From Rhizophagus clarus (taxonomy: Eukaryota; Glomeromycota; Glomeromycetes; Glomerales; Glomeraceae): 64,000 bases of DNA. The stretch is from contig BLAL01000073.1 in assembly GCA_015698045.1 (NCBI GenBank), positions 124,001 through 188,000 of the forward strand, given 5' to 3'. The notes beneath the pieces are model-generated. The model made no database searches. It had not been told where the DNA came from and saw nothing but the letters and a program-made list of their open reading frames with translations. The translations under genes were made by a program, and so were the position numbers. This document shows, one piece after another, positions 45,313 to 56,507 of this stretch (the first letter of the stretch is position 1; each line of letters starts with the position of its first letter).

Positions 45313-46850
45313 TTATTTTAATCGAATATCATTTATAATCTGAAATACTTCATATTCTTCTACAGAAAAATCTTCTTCCGTCTTTCTGATCTGCTTTTCA
45401 TAAGATGTTTTAATACAATAACTGGTTTTATTACATAAAGAAACTTCACCTCGACGATCACCTCCGTATATTGTAAGGTCTCCACCACCGAATGATGGTC
45501 CATATGAATACCAATACCCTACAGCGCGTGTTTCATCCATTACTCGACTGATAAGACATTTTTCTATATTTTCCTTATTCAAAAAAGAGAAAATAAAACT
45601 ATCTCTAGTAGTACCGTAACTATAAATACAATAACTACAATTATTTTTCCATTCAATCGGATTATATCCTCCAAGAATTTCAGTGCTGTCTTTCACTTTG
45701 ATAATCGTTACAGTACGAGATTGATTATCACAAATTTTATGAAACTCATCAGCTGTAAATCCATCACGAGATCCACGAAATATTAATTTAAATTCATATG
45801 AATTTTTTAACTCATTTGTATTCTCCAATCTATCAATCCATTTTGAGATTAATTCAGCATGTTGAATTGTAATAATTTTTGAATCTATAATCTTGGATTC
45901 TATTTCTTTGATTACTTGCGGCTCTGTCCTCTGTGGTTCTGGCCTGCCCAAAAAGTATTTAATTGAATTTTCATATAACTCTTCAGGGAAAATCTTTTTG
46001 TATGGATATGCATTATCCAAGAATTCTTTAGAAGTAAATTTAGTAAATTTAATGAAAGTAATACATCGCTTTAGAGTAACTTTTAAAGAATTAAAATCAT
46101 CATTTGAATAGCTTGAAGGATCTGAAGAAAGTCCAGGATTCTGAGCAATGCCCCATTTAAGTACATGTTCCCAAACTTGAGCTTCACTCATTTGAATTTT
46201 ATCATGTTTAATAAGAGAGATTAAAACTTTTTCTGAAATTGAAGTAAAATCAGTTGAATTGAAAATTTTTTCTGGTTGCTTAGATATTAACTCTGTGCAA
46301 AATTTTTGAAGATCTAAGAAAGAATCGTTTTCAAAGCTCATTTGGTATATTAAATTAAAATTTTGCTTCATCCATTCTACTTTGTTTTTAATCAAAAATG
46401 ATTGTAAATAGGAAATTAGCTCTTGAAGACTTAGCTCATTAGCAGCAACTAAGATATTAAAAATATCTAAATTACTATATTCTTTCAAAGAAATTCTTCC
46501 ACTATAAATATATCTAAATAAAAAAATAGTTAATAAAAAAATTAAAAACCATTTATAAAATACTAACTTATTTATAATAATTTAGTTCAATACCTTAAAA
46601 TTATTTGAAAGATTTCAGGTATAATATTCGGTAATTTAATATGTGTCAAAGTTTCATCATTTTTCATTTTATTGGTTGATAAAATTCTTCTTAAATAAGT
46701 AGAACGATAATTTAAGATAACCATGTGAGCACGAAATATTCTTACGTTAGGGTCATTACCAACTTCAATTGTAATATCATAATATTCTTCATCATCCAAA
46801 ATTTCAAGTAAATTTTGGGATAGTTTTGGTAAAAATTCACTATCATCCAT
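45313..46850 (-). CDS. BTB-BACK-TLDc protein 4
   Basis: Exons 46850-46594 and 46513-45313 give 485 residues. Domain order and motifs as in protein 3, to which it is nearly identical. Notable differences are YIYSG for YIYGG at the exon junction, TNKMKND for TNKKKND in BTB, and CSYCIYSYGTT for RNIFIKYGTT in TLDc. The TLDc part contains FRGSRDGFTADEF, CDNQSRTVTIIKVKD, YGPSFGGGDLTIYGGDRRGE and EEYEVFQI. Both genes appear intact, so two expressed copies are plausible. Confidence 0.9.
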
Positions 46851-46899
46851 TATTATTGTCCAATATTAAAGTAGTAGGGATAACAGATAAGAGAATACA

Positions 46900-46985
46900 A
46901 GAATTTTGACAATCCTCAATTTGTGAAATAGCATAACTTTTATAATATATATAGCTAATCTTTGTAACACAGAGTAATTGAAATC
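46900..46985 (-). promoter_or_regulatory. conserved BTB-family core promoter
   Basis: Minus strand: GTGTTACAAAGATTAGC, TATATATTATAAAAGTTATG, then TTTCACAAATTGAGGATTGT, about 50-130 bp before the ATG, slightly expanded by TATATA relative to protein 3. Confidence 0.5.
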
Positions 46986-47158
46986 GGTTATATTAACTGC
47001 CGATTACCGTAGAGCATCGTATCCCACTTAAATAGTACCAGCAGGTTACTATATCCGGCGCTTTACAGTAATTAGCCAGTGATATAATAATATAGGGCAT
47101 TTTAAATAATGGTTTTTATGCGTTAATATTTTTTTAAATTTGACTTGATTTTCCTATT

Positions 47159-47759
47159 TATTTATTTATTTATTTACTTGAAGAGTCGAGTTATTATTAA
47201 AATTGAAGTAAAAATAAAGAAATTACAGATTCAGAATTAGAACTACGTTATTAATAATGTAACCCAATCCCGAAGAACCAGGCCCCGACGCAGGTAATGA
47301 AATGAACAAAGATCCTTTAAAGGATACTTTGGGTGAACAACGAAAAGGGAAAACGAAAAAAAAAATAAACAGGTAAAATTCCTCCCCCGAAAAGAGCCAA
47401 TGGTCGATTCTAAAAAAGAATTCTAACGGTTAGTAAACTAAATCAACCCCTTTAATAATCTCACTAAACGCTTAATCCCCGCCAGCTCTTTGGCATTAAG
47501 GTTTAAGGATCGATCATGTGCCTTGGATGAACCAGCCGATTTTGATGAATCTTTGGCATTGCGGCTTGATCGCTTCAAGGAACTGCTTCTATCATCAGTT
47601 ACTTTTTGTGGTTCCCGTGCCGAAGAGTTCTTACCACTCTTCTTCTTTTGTTGTACGGATTGCGGACGAGTCCAACGGTAATCCTTTCCGTCTAGGTGAA
47701 AGCGTGTCTCTAGTGCCGTTTTGAGATCATCATAAGTTTCGAAGAACGCTATCAACCTA
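47159..47759 (-). mobile_element. 5'-truncated non-LTR retrotransposon candidate
   Basis: A 601-bp insertion absent from the sister duplicate is bordered by a perfect 14-bp duplication TTGATTTTCCTATT (47145-47158 and 47760-47773). Read on the minus strand it starts directly in an open frame (IAFFETYDDLKTALETRFHL, then a basic Ser/Lys-rich stretch, stop at 47438). A roughly 280-bp 3' region follows, and it ends in (TAAA)n at 47159-47177. A long target duplication, truncated 5' end and A-rich simple-repeat 3' tail fit target-primed reverse transcription. The protein piece has no catalytic motif and its family is unknown. Confidence 0.7.
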
Positions 47760-47786
47760 TTGATTTTCCTATTACAAAGCGATATT

Positions 47787-47918
47787 CATATCGGCTGATT
47801 TGGAAAATCGGTCCAATTAATATTTAAGCTTAGTTGATGGGTTCATTATATAACTGATGGGTTACTATATTGTCATTAGTATATAAAATTATGGAGACTT
47901 TTCTGATCAGCCGATATG
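47787..47918. mobile_element. 132-bp MITE with perfect 13-bp TIRs
   Basis: CATATCGGCTGAT at the left end and its exact complement ATCAGCCGATATG at the right end. The sequence is missing from the sister duplicate (near 43475-43490). The target duplication is short or unclear (perhaps TATT). Confidence 0.7.
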
Positions 47919-47984
47919 TTATTCTATTAATAACAGATTGGACTTGATGGTCCAACGATATAAGATAATCTGGCCGAAATGTAT

Positions 47985-48340
47985 TATAGTTATACAACTA
48001 ATATTCCTTTCCTTTTCTATAGGAGCCATAACTCCATAAAATACCACGTTCATTTTTTTATTCAATTGGATTATATCTTTCCTATAAAAAATAAGTGTCC
48101 GGATAATGTCCAGAAAATGTCCGGAAAAAATTGTCTAAAAAATTGTCCGGAAATTCTGGACACTGTGTGTCCGGAAACTGTTCCGAAAACACCTCATTTT
48201 CGGGATATTAGAAAATTGTCCGGAAATGTCCGGAAATGTATTTTCGTAAAATTTAAATTTTTATTTAAGTTTATAGCTTCAAACTTGAACTTCATTAATT
48301 TGAATTTTATCATGGCAAACAAGGGATCAAAACATTTACA
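47985..48340 (-). pseudogene. BACK-TLDc relic (duplication copy 2), split
   Basis: Counterpart of 43540-44150. About 80 bp of the TLDc end and about 90 bp of the BACK end remain, separated by the CACTA-like half element. No function. Confidence 0.6.
48081..48251. mobile_element. CACTA-like TCCGGA-rich half element
   Basis: The first 170 bp are nearly identical to the left end of 9913-11492 (CCTATAAAAAATAAGTGTCC... to TTTTCGTAAAATTT), then homology stops; the right terminus is missing. It replaces an internal part of the BTB relic, so insertion was accompanied or followed by deletion. Confidence 0.7.
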
Positions 48341-48547
48341 TTACGTGATTAACATTTTGCGTAGTTTGATTTATTATCTGTTATGGCTATTTTAATAATT
48401 TAAAATTGTAGTTTTTAACTTAAAGATGGTTTGGTCATTTTTTATAAATACTAAGAAAACCTTTTTTGACAATAAAAATTACAAGCTACATCATAAAATT
48501 CTGCAAGTTATATACACGATAAGAAATTTTGGTCCAAATGGTACTAT

Positions 48548-48797
48548 CAGTGTTGGCTTTTGGACTATTTGACTTTTGGACCATTAGACCAATGAACTAT
48601 AGACTTTGTCCAATAGCTACCATGCATTTATGTGTATGGTTAATAAGCATTATCAATAATTCGGCCTATTATAATATAAATTTGGCTAAAATTATAAAAC
48701 ATGGTCCATTTGGAATTGGGACTAGTTCATTAAAGTCCAAGTCCAATAGTCCAATACAATACTGCTGGGAATTGGACAATGCCCAATTACAGCACTG
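48548..48797. mobile_element. hAT-like MITE, about 250 bp
   Basis: Imperfect ends CAGTGTTG and the complement of CAGTGCTG. Flanks GGTACTAT (48540-48547) and GATACAAT (48798-48805) agree at six of eight positions. The interior repeats TTGGAC/GTCCAA. Its left part is also present near 44337-44413, so insertion came before the BTB segment duplication. Confidence 0.5.
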
Positions 48798-48805
48798 GAT
48801 ACAAT

Positions 48806-49700
48806 TGATATAGTAGTGTAGCTTGAACTACCTCAAAAAATTTTAGAAAAATGAAAATCAGATTTATCTTGTGAAATTTTATCACAAAAGGAACATTTAT
48901 TTTAAAGATGCCTGTGTCTTTTCAGTTCATCTTTGTACTCCTAAGTTTAGACGCTTAATATAATATTATTTTACTTTTTTGTGGTCATGTTATTTTATTT
49001 CAGATTTGATATTTTCATAAAGATGTAATTGAAAAAATTTTCTAAAAACTAAATAATTATTTTTTAAAAAATTGTTATTTTTAAGAATAAAAAATTACAC
49101 GGACTATGAGAAAGAAAATTTTTTACCTTGAGTCGTTAATAAAGAGATTAGTTTCGGATGAAATACTAAAAACTTCATCTAAGAAACATCAGCAAACATA
49201 CAAAAATTTTCTATCCATACAATATTTAATGCACAGTATATTAAATAATTTCTTCCTACTTAAAAAATATCCCATGCCACCATTTGCAATTTAATTATAT
49301 TTAAATATTACTCAAATTATTAAAATTGGCAAAGGATAAGCAGCAACTTTTTTTGTGGGCAATAGATTAATAAAAAAGAAAGATGCAAATTATTATTAAT
49401 ATAAAATTTAGGAACAAAAAGATATTGTTATTATTTATTCTTAATCTTTTTTTTTTTGGCAAAAATTTTACATCATCACAACTGAACCTTTGTTCACTTA
49501 AATGTAATGACGCAACTCAGACAAAACATCGTTTCTTATGAGAAAATAAGTATTATATCACTTTTCGAGTATTGATCATATTATCAATATTTACTCATCG
49601 GAACAAGTACAACTATATTGTAGACTAGTAACTGTGAAATTTGGTTATACTTTATATCTTAACTTTTATCCTGATTAAGGTTTGTATCTGTGATGTAATT
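48806..49700. other. 3' flank of BTB protein 5
   Basis: Shared blocks of the BTB downstream flank are seen (ATGAAATACTAAAAACTTCAT near 49157; GTTCACTTAAATGTAATGACGC near 49494) as at 36950-37230 and 53500-53600. The small open frame at 49106-49294 lies in this flank and is not supported as a gene. Confidence 0.5.
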
Positions 49701-51251
49701 TTAAATTAGTACATAGCAGTATTTTGATATAATATCATTTACAACTTGAAATACTTCATACTCTTCTACAGAAAATACTTCTTCCGTCTTTCTGATCTGT
49801 TTTTCATAATAATTTTTAATACAACGACTAGTTTTGTTACTAAAAGAGATTTTACCTTTATTACCTCCGTATATTTCAAGGTCTCCAATACCAAATGATG
49901 GTCCATATATATACCAATACCCTACAGCGCGTGTTTTATCCTCTACTCGACTAATTATACAAGTTTCGGTATATTCTCTATCAATAAAAGAGAAAATAAA
50001 ACTATCACTAGTAGTACCATAATTACAAATATGACTATGATTATTTCTCCATTCAATCGGGTTATATCCTCCAAGGATTTCATTACTATCCTTCACTTTA
50101 ATAATCGTTACAGTACGAGATTGATTATCACAAATTTTATGAAACTCTTTAGCCGTGAATCCGTCACGAGATCCACGAAAAATCAACTTGAATTCGTATG
50201 AATTTTTTAACTCATCTGTATCCTCTAATTTATCAATCCACTTTGAGATTAATTCAGCATGTTTAATTGTAATAATTTTTGAATTTATATTTTTAGATCC
50301 CATTTCTCTGATTATTTGTGGTTCTGATGTGTTATTTGGATTGCCCAAAAAGTATTTAATGGAATCATCAAATAATTCTTCAGGAATGATCTTTTTATAC
50401 GGATATACTTTATTCAAGAATTCTATAGAAGTTAATTTAGTAAATTTAATAAAAGTAATACATTGTTTCAATGTATCTTTTAAAGTATTAAAATCATCAT
50501 TTGAATAGCTTGAAGGGTCTGAAGGAAGTCCAGGATTTTGAGCAATACCCCATTTAAGTACATGATCCCAAACTTGAGCTTCACTCATTTGAATTTCATC
50601 ATGTTGAATAAGGGAGATTAAACCTTTTTTTGAAATTGAAGTAAAATCAGGTGAATTAAAAATTTTTTCTGGATGCTTAGATACTAACTCTTTACAAAAC
50701 TTTTGGAGATTTAAGAAAGAATTATTTTCAAAACTCATTTGATATATTAGATTAAAATTTTGCTCCATCCATTTTGTCTTGTTTTTAATCAAAAATGATT
50801 GTATATAGGGAATTATTTCTTGAAGACTTAGCTCATCAGCAACAACCAAAACATTAATAATATCTAAGTTGTTACATTCTCCTAAAGGTAGTTTTCCACC
50901 ATAAATATATCTAAATTAAAAAAAATGTTAAAAAAAAAAAAATAAAAAGAAAATAACATAAATCATTAACTTATGTAAATAATTAGCTTAATACCTTAAA
51001 ATTATTTTAAAAATATCAGGTAAAATATTCGGTAATTTAATATGTGTCAAAGTTCCATCGTTTTTCTTTTTATTAATCGATAAAATTCTTCTCAGATAAG
51101 GAGAACGATAATTTAAGATAACCGTGTGAGCATGAAATATTTTTACGTTAGGATCATTACCAACTTCAATTGTAACATCATAATACTCTTCATCTTCTAA
51201 AAGTTTAAGTAAATTTTGAGATAATTTTGGTAAAAATTCATTATCAATCAT
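49701..51251 (-). CDS. BTB-BACK-TLDc protein 5
   Basis: Exons 51251-50995 and 50910-49701 give 488 residues. BTB is divergent in places (LLKLLEDEEYYDVTIEVGND, FHAHTVILNYRS). BACK (QVWDHVLKWGIAQNP) and TLDc (FRGSRDGFTAKEF, CDNQSRTVTIIK, EILGGYNP, YGPSFGIGDLEIYGG, YYEKQIRKTEE) are complete. The C-terminus runs eight residues past the usual end (IISKYCYVLI), owing to loss of the common stop. The linker with NPNNTSEPQ is shared with proteins 6 and 7. Intact; function inferred only from domains. Confidence 0.88.
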
Positions 51252-51284
51252 TATAATCGTCTAATGATATAATAAGAAAATAAG

Positions 51285-51365
51285 AATAAAGAGATGAGAA
51301 TTTTGTCAATCCTAATTTGTGAATTGGTTCAGCCTTATATTGTAGATCTTTGTAACACAATTCGG
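51285..51365 (-). promoter_or_regulatory. conserved BTB-family core promoter
   Basis: Minus strand: TTGTGTTACAAAGATCTACA, then ATATAAGGCTGAACCAATTC and ACAAATTAGGATTGACAAAA, about 40-110 bp before the ATG. Confidence 0.55.
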
Positions 51366-51609
51366 CTAATATTAATTTCCGGTTAATTAACCATGCATAA
51401 TTCGCTAAATCTACCTAAGAAACTTTTCGACTGAATATTTTTTTCTTACAGGTTAAAAATATTATGTAAAAATTGTAAATTTACAATATTTGGTATGGTT
51501 TGACTTCTATCGTTAATATTTTTTTTTTTTTCAAAATTTAATCGTACTACAAATCAAATTAACAAATTTATAATTTATCATTAGTATTTATCCTCTAGTG
51601 AACAAAAAA

Positions 51610-53310
51610 AAAAGGTTACTCTAATCCTTAATGGGTATTACCCGTTTTTACCACTTTACTATATTTGACCCGAGTAACATCTGGGTATTACTCGGATAAA
51701 GAATTTTTTTTATAATATTTATGAATTACCAAAATTTAAAAGTTTATGTATTTTTATTATTATATACGAAAGGCCACCACTCAAATAAGATTCAAATCAA
51801 TATCTAAAACAGGTGGACGTGTAAGAAAATCAGATATTTCAGCATTTACATTATTGTCCTTATGAGATTGAATACTTTCAAAAATACTTCTATATTAAAT
51901 TTCTACATCCTCCTCTTACTTATTTTTCTCTTCCGCTACATTTTCCTTCTCTTCATTATGGTTATCTGCATTATTTCCCATTCATCATCTTGGTTTTCTT
52001 CTAAAGTATCATTAAACTCAGAATCAATAGCACATACAATTATCGCTGTCTTCTTGAACAAACTCATCAGATTCCTCCTCTTGCACATTTTTGGTATCTT
52101 TCTCTAATGTTTCATGTAACTTTATTTTTTACATTCATTATGTAATAATTCATGTACCTTTTGATTTCTTTTGTGTTGCAAATGAAAGATTTGTCATCTT
52201 GGATCTAATAGGTTTACCATAAGTTCAAACTGTAATTAGTGTAATAAAGAATTTAAAGTTATTAAATCTAATCAAAAAATTATCCACCCGTAATAGCTTA
52301 TATAATATTTGTTTTACTTTTATTTCAGCTCCTGTTGGATCATATGGACTTGATATATTAATTGGTTTTTTTTTACGACGTCGACTGTTTATATCAGTAT
52401 TATAATTCAACTTCATCAATATTGTCATCATCATCACTCTCATTCCATAAAGCTTCAAAAATTATATCTTAATTGTTATAAACTGTATTTCCAAGATCAT
52501 CCAACCCAAAATCAACACCAGTATGAGTTCATTTTAATAGTAATGCTAGAGTTGAATACACAAGACTTAGTGTTACATATTTATTGGCACTATAATTAAA
52601 AGTCCAATATTAATAAAAATGATGAAAAAAAATTATATATAAAAATTAAGAACAAAAGTTACCTAAGTTTTCATGTTACTTCTTCAACAGGTTGTAAAAA
52701 AGACTTCATAATTCTATTTTGTTAACAAATGAGGAATGGAGTTTTAAGTCTTTTATATCATCATCATCAATGTCCGTTAAAAGTGAACTATGATCCAATT
52801 GATTTTTTACTGTTGCAATTGCAAGCCACAATTTTAAAAGACACTCTCATGCATAAAATGTTGGATTCCAACGGGTAACAATATCCGTTTTTAACTTTAA
52901 AACTTTTTGTACTTTTCCATTCTCTTTTTGTACTTATTCCAGTCGTTATGTTGTTTAGGTGAACCTGAAAAAAAATGAATTAATCATTTACATGAGCAAT
53001 GAGTTTAAGACATGGTTCTAAGAATTTCCGACAGCTAATTGTAATGTATGAGCAACACATGGAATTCTAGTTGAGTATGAAATTGTATCTATTGCTCCAA
53101 TCCATTATCACAGGTTATTGTTATAAATTTTTATTCCAAATTCCAATCGCGAAAATACTTTTCCATCTTAACTTTAACTTTCTCACTTGTATGTAATGGT
53201 TAAATTATTCATTAGATAAAAGAACTTCTTTGATATTAAAATTTGAGTCACACCAAGTTGTAGTAGCACCAATATAAAGATGACGTCTAACAATTTGCAG
53301 TCAAGGCGAT
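51610..53310 (-). pseudogene. hAT-family transposase relic
   Basis: Minus-strand fragments appear in the order of a hAT (RNase H-like) transposase. Near 53300-53000: YIGATTTWCDSNF, VKVKMEKYFRDW, ITCDNG and RIPCVAHTLQLAVGN. Near 52850-52740: LKLWLAIATVKNQLDHSSLL and DDDIKDLK. Near 51840-51790 the dimerisation-region end reads AEISDFLTRPPVLDIDLNL. Stops and frameshifts are frequent throughout, and borders and terminal repeats were not identified. An Asp- and Glu-coding simple stretch near 52420-52450 lies between. It separates BTB genes 5 and 6. Confidence 0.75.
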
Positions 53311-54056
53311 GGATTTAGCTTAAATATTAAAATTGGCAAAGATAAGCATTAACAGTAAGTTAAATAATTTTTATATTATAAAAAAGCACAAAAGAAAGAT
53401 GCAAATCACTATCACAGTAGTATAAAATTTATGAAAAAAAAGGCATTTTTATTTTTTTATTTTTTATTTTTATTTTTATTTTTTTGTAAAGCAAATTAAA
53501 AAAGTTAAAACATTACAACTGGACCTTTATTCACTTAAGTGTAATGACGCACCTCAGATAAAACATCGTAACTCCCATTTTATTTCTTATTCAAAAGAAA
53601 CGAACGAATTTAGTGAGCTTCGAAATAAGAAATTATATTGATTAAATCACCTTTCAAGTGAGTTTATTGATCGTATTATCAATTCTACTCAACAGAACAA
53701 TCTCTTTTATTTGAACATTTTGATTAATTCATATGAATCATTTATATTTACTATATTTTCTTTAGGAATACAACTGAAATAGATTTTTGTTCTTTCCATG
53801 TTGTATAGTGTAGACTAGTGACTTCGTGAGTTTTGTTTATATATTTCCTACTAATAAATTTTATATCAATTAAGGCTGGTGTCTATGATGTTGAATTAGT
53901 ATATAGCAATTTTTTGTCTGGAAATTGATCAATTATTAAAAGAACATACTCTTTTACAAATAAAGGATAAAATGGAAAAAATATTTATATGTAAAATAAT
54001 TACTACATCTTACAGTAATATTTTTTGAATTATATAAAGTAAAAATTCTTGACAAA
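53311..54056. other. 3' flank of BTB protein 6
   Basis: Homologous to the flank of protein 5 (TTAAAATTGGCAAAG, GACGCACCTCAGATAAAACA), with an (ATTTTT)n tract near 53445-53490. No gene. Confidence 0.55.
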
Positions 54057-55580
54057 CTATTTTAATCGGTTATCATTTGTGATACGAAATACTTCATATT
54101 CTTCTACAGAAAATTCATTTCTCGTCATTCTGATCTGTTTCTCATAAGATGCTATAACACAACGACTAGCTTTATTATTAAAAGAAACTCTACCTTGATG
54201 ACCTTCATATATTGTAAGGTCACCGTCACCGAATGATGGTCCGTAACGATACCAATACTTTATGGCATGTGTTTCGTCCATTACTCGACTGATAAGACAT
54301 TTTTCTATATTTTCTTTATTCATAAAAGAGAAAATAAAACTATCTCTAGTAGTACCATATTTACTAAAAATATTACGGTTATCTTTCCATTCGATCGGAT
54401 TATATCCTCCAAGAATTTCATTACTATCTTTCACTTTGATAATGGTTATGGTACGAGATTGATTATCACAAATTTTATGAAACTCTTCGGCTGTAAGTCC
54501 ATCCCGGGATCCACGAAAAATTAATTCGAATTCGTATGAATTTTTCAACCCATCTGTAATCTCTAATCTATCAATCCATTTTGAGATTATTTCAACATGT
54601 TGAATTGAAATAATTCTTGAATCTATATTTTTAGATCCTATTTCTTTGATTACTTGCGGTTCTGATGTGTTATTTGGATTGCCCAAAAAGTATTTAATGG
54701 AATCTTCATATATCTCTTCAAGAATAATCTTTTTATATGGATATACTTTATTCAAAAATTCTATAGAAGTAAATTTATTAAATTTAATGAAAGTAATACA
54801 TTGTTTCAAAGTATCTTTCAAAGTATTAAAATCATCATTTGAATAGCTTGAAGGATCTAAAGGAAGTCCAGGATGTTGAGCAATACCCCATTTGAGTACA
54901 TATTCCCAAACTTGAGCTTCACTCATTTTAATTTTATCATGTTGAATAAGAGAGATTAAAACTTTTTCTGAAATTGAAGTAAAATCAGGTGAATTAAAAA
55001 TTTTTTCTGGTTGCTTGGATATTAACTTTTTGCAAAACTTTTGGAGATCAAAGAAAGTATTTTCAAAGCTCATTTGATATATTAGACTAAAATTTTGCTC
55101 CATCCACTTTGTCTTGTTTTTAATTAAAAATGATTGTAAATAGATTATTAATTCAAAAAGACTTAGTTCGTTAGCAGCGACCAAGATATTAAAGATATCT
55201 AGGTCATTATATTCTTTCAAAGAAAGTTTTCCGCCATAAATATACCTAAATTAAAAAAACCGTTGATAAAAAATTAAAAATAATATACAAAATATCAACT
55301 ATCTCTAGTAATTAGTTTAATACCTTAAAATTATTTGAAAGATTTCAGGTAAAATTTTTGGTAATTTAACATGTGTTAAAGTTCCATCATTTTTCTTTTT
55401 ATTAGTTGATAAAATTCTTTTCAAATAAGGAGAACGATAATTTAGGATAACCATGTGAGCACGAAAAATTTTTACGTTAGGGTCATTACCAACTTCAATC
55501 GTAATATCATAATATTCATCATCATCTAAAATTTCAAGTAAATTTTGAGATAATTTTGGTAAAAATTCATTATCAGCCAT
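54057..55580 (-). CDS. BTB-BACK-TLDc protein 6
   Basis: Exons 55580-55324 and 55245-54057 give 481 residues. Complete BTB (EILDDDEYYDITIEVGNDPN), BACK (QVWEYVLKWGIAQHP) and TLDc (FRGSRDGLTAEEF, CDNQSRTITIIK, EILGGYNP, YGPSFGDGDLTIYEG, SYEKQIRMTRNEF, EEYEVFRI). Its BTB, BACK and linker match protein 7 closely, while the TLDc sequence SKYGTTRDSFIFSFMNKENI is nearer protein 3. This mosaic suggests gene conversion. It has a one-codon deletion after SFEN relative to proteins 3-5. Intact. Confidence 0.9.
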
Positions 55581-55611
55581 TACAATCGTCTAATGTTAAA
55601 TAAGAATGAAA

Positions 55612-55700
55612 AAGAGTACAAGAATTTTGTCAATCCTAATTTGTGAAATTGTTCAACTTTTATATTGTACAGTATGTACAGTAAATCTTTGTAACACATA
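55612..55700 (-). promoter_or_regulatory. conserved BTB-family core promoter
   Basis: Minus strand: GTGTTACAAAGATTTACTG, a short TACAGTACATACTG duplication, then CAATATAAAAGTTGAACAAT and TTTCACAAATTAGGATTGAC, ending about 45 bp before the ATG. Confidence 0.55.
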
Positions 55701-55811
55701 ATATCGGATAATTAATTGGAATCGGTAATATTAATTGCCGGTTTTAATTAGCCAGTAATATAATTCGGTTGACGCTTTTTTATTTTCTAACAGGATATTT
55801 CTTCTCTATTT

Positions 55812-56504
55812 CCCTACGAAAAAAATGCATCCGGAATTTATGCTGAAATTGTCCGGGAAAATAAACAGACAATTTCCGGACATTTGGTAAATCCAGAAAA
55901 TGTTCCAAAACGTGCGCGTTTCCGGATGTTCGGAATATGTCCGGGTTCAAATTAGTCCGGAATTTGTCCAGAATTCTGAATAATCCAATTTTATCCCGGA
56001 TGATCAGTAGGAGTTTACCACTTCCTACACACAATTAACCAAAGTGTGAATTAACATCATAGATAGCATTTTTGGCTGCTCTTCATTTTTACTTATTACG
56101 TCAGGGGTGGTTTTAAATATCAGTTTTGTGCTTTTTGCATTTTTTTAAAATTTAAAATTTTACATTCTTAGAAACATTGTCTAGAATTTGTCCGGAATTT
56201 TTTCATGTCCGGAATTTGTTTGGTTTATTTTGTCCAGAATATGTCCAGAATATTTTATGTCCGGAATTTGTTTGGTTTATTTTGTCCAGAATATGTCCGG
56301 AATATTTTATGTCCAGAATTTGTTCGGTTTATTTTTCTGGAATTTGTCCGGAAAATTTCATGTATAAAAAAAACTGGGCATGCAAAAAATTCCGGACAGA
56401 AAAATAGGTCAATTTCCTGGACATTTTCATGACAATTTTTGAAGCACCTGGACAATTTCCGGACATTTTCGTAGACATTTTCCGGACATTCTTTTTTCGT
56501 AGGG
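55812..56504. mobile_element. TCCGGA-rich CACTA-like element, uninterrupted copy
   Basis: Ends CCCTACGAAAAAAATGCATC and the complement of CCCTACGAAAAAAGAATGTC, with a 3-bp duplication TTT (55809-55811 and 56505-56507). TCCGGA/TCCAGA words are dense on both arms, with two near-identical units (TCCGGAATTTGTTTGG...) around 56208-56300. The central part (CAGTTTTGTGCTTTTTGCAT near 56122) is the uninterrupted equivalent of the site filled at 10220-11166. The small open frames inside are repeat by-products. Confidence 0.8.
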
Positions 56505-56507
56505 TTT

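Larger units (their letters stand above)
45110..48630. repeat. BTB tandem duplication, copy 2
   Basis: Direct copy of 41270-44420, lengthened by a retro-insertion (47159-47759), a 132-bp MITE (47787-47918) and a CACTA-like half element (48081-48251) that replaces about 400 bp of the BTB relic. Copy 1 provides the empty sites. Confidence 0.75.

Noticed and set aside
47490-47724. Plus-strand open frames within the retro-insertion
   Set aside because: They are antisense to the truncated retro ORF; the tail and target duplication fix the element on the minus strand.
48529-48813. 94-residue open frame
   Set aside because: It lies over a hAT-like MITE with repeated TTGGAC words and is not conserved as protein in the sister segment.
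56177-56432. Overlapping open frames with repeated CPEFV/SRICPE residues
   Set aside because: They come from TCCGGA-rich transposon repeats read in different frames and lie inside a non-autonomous element.
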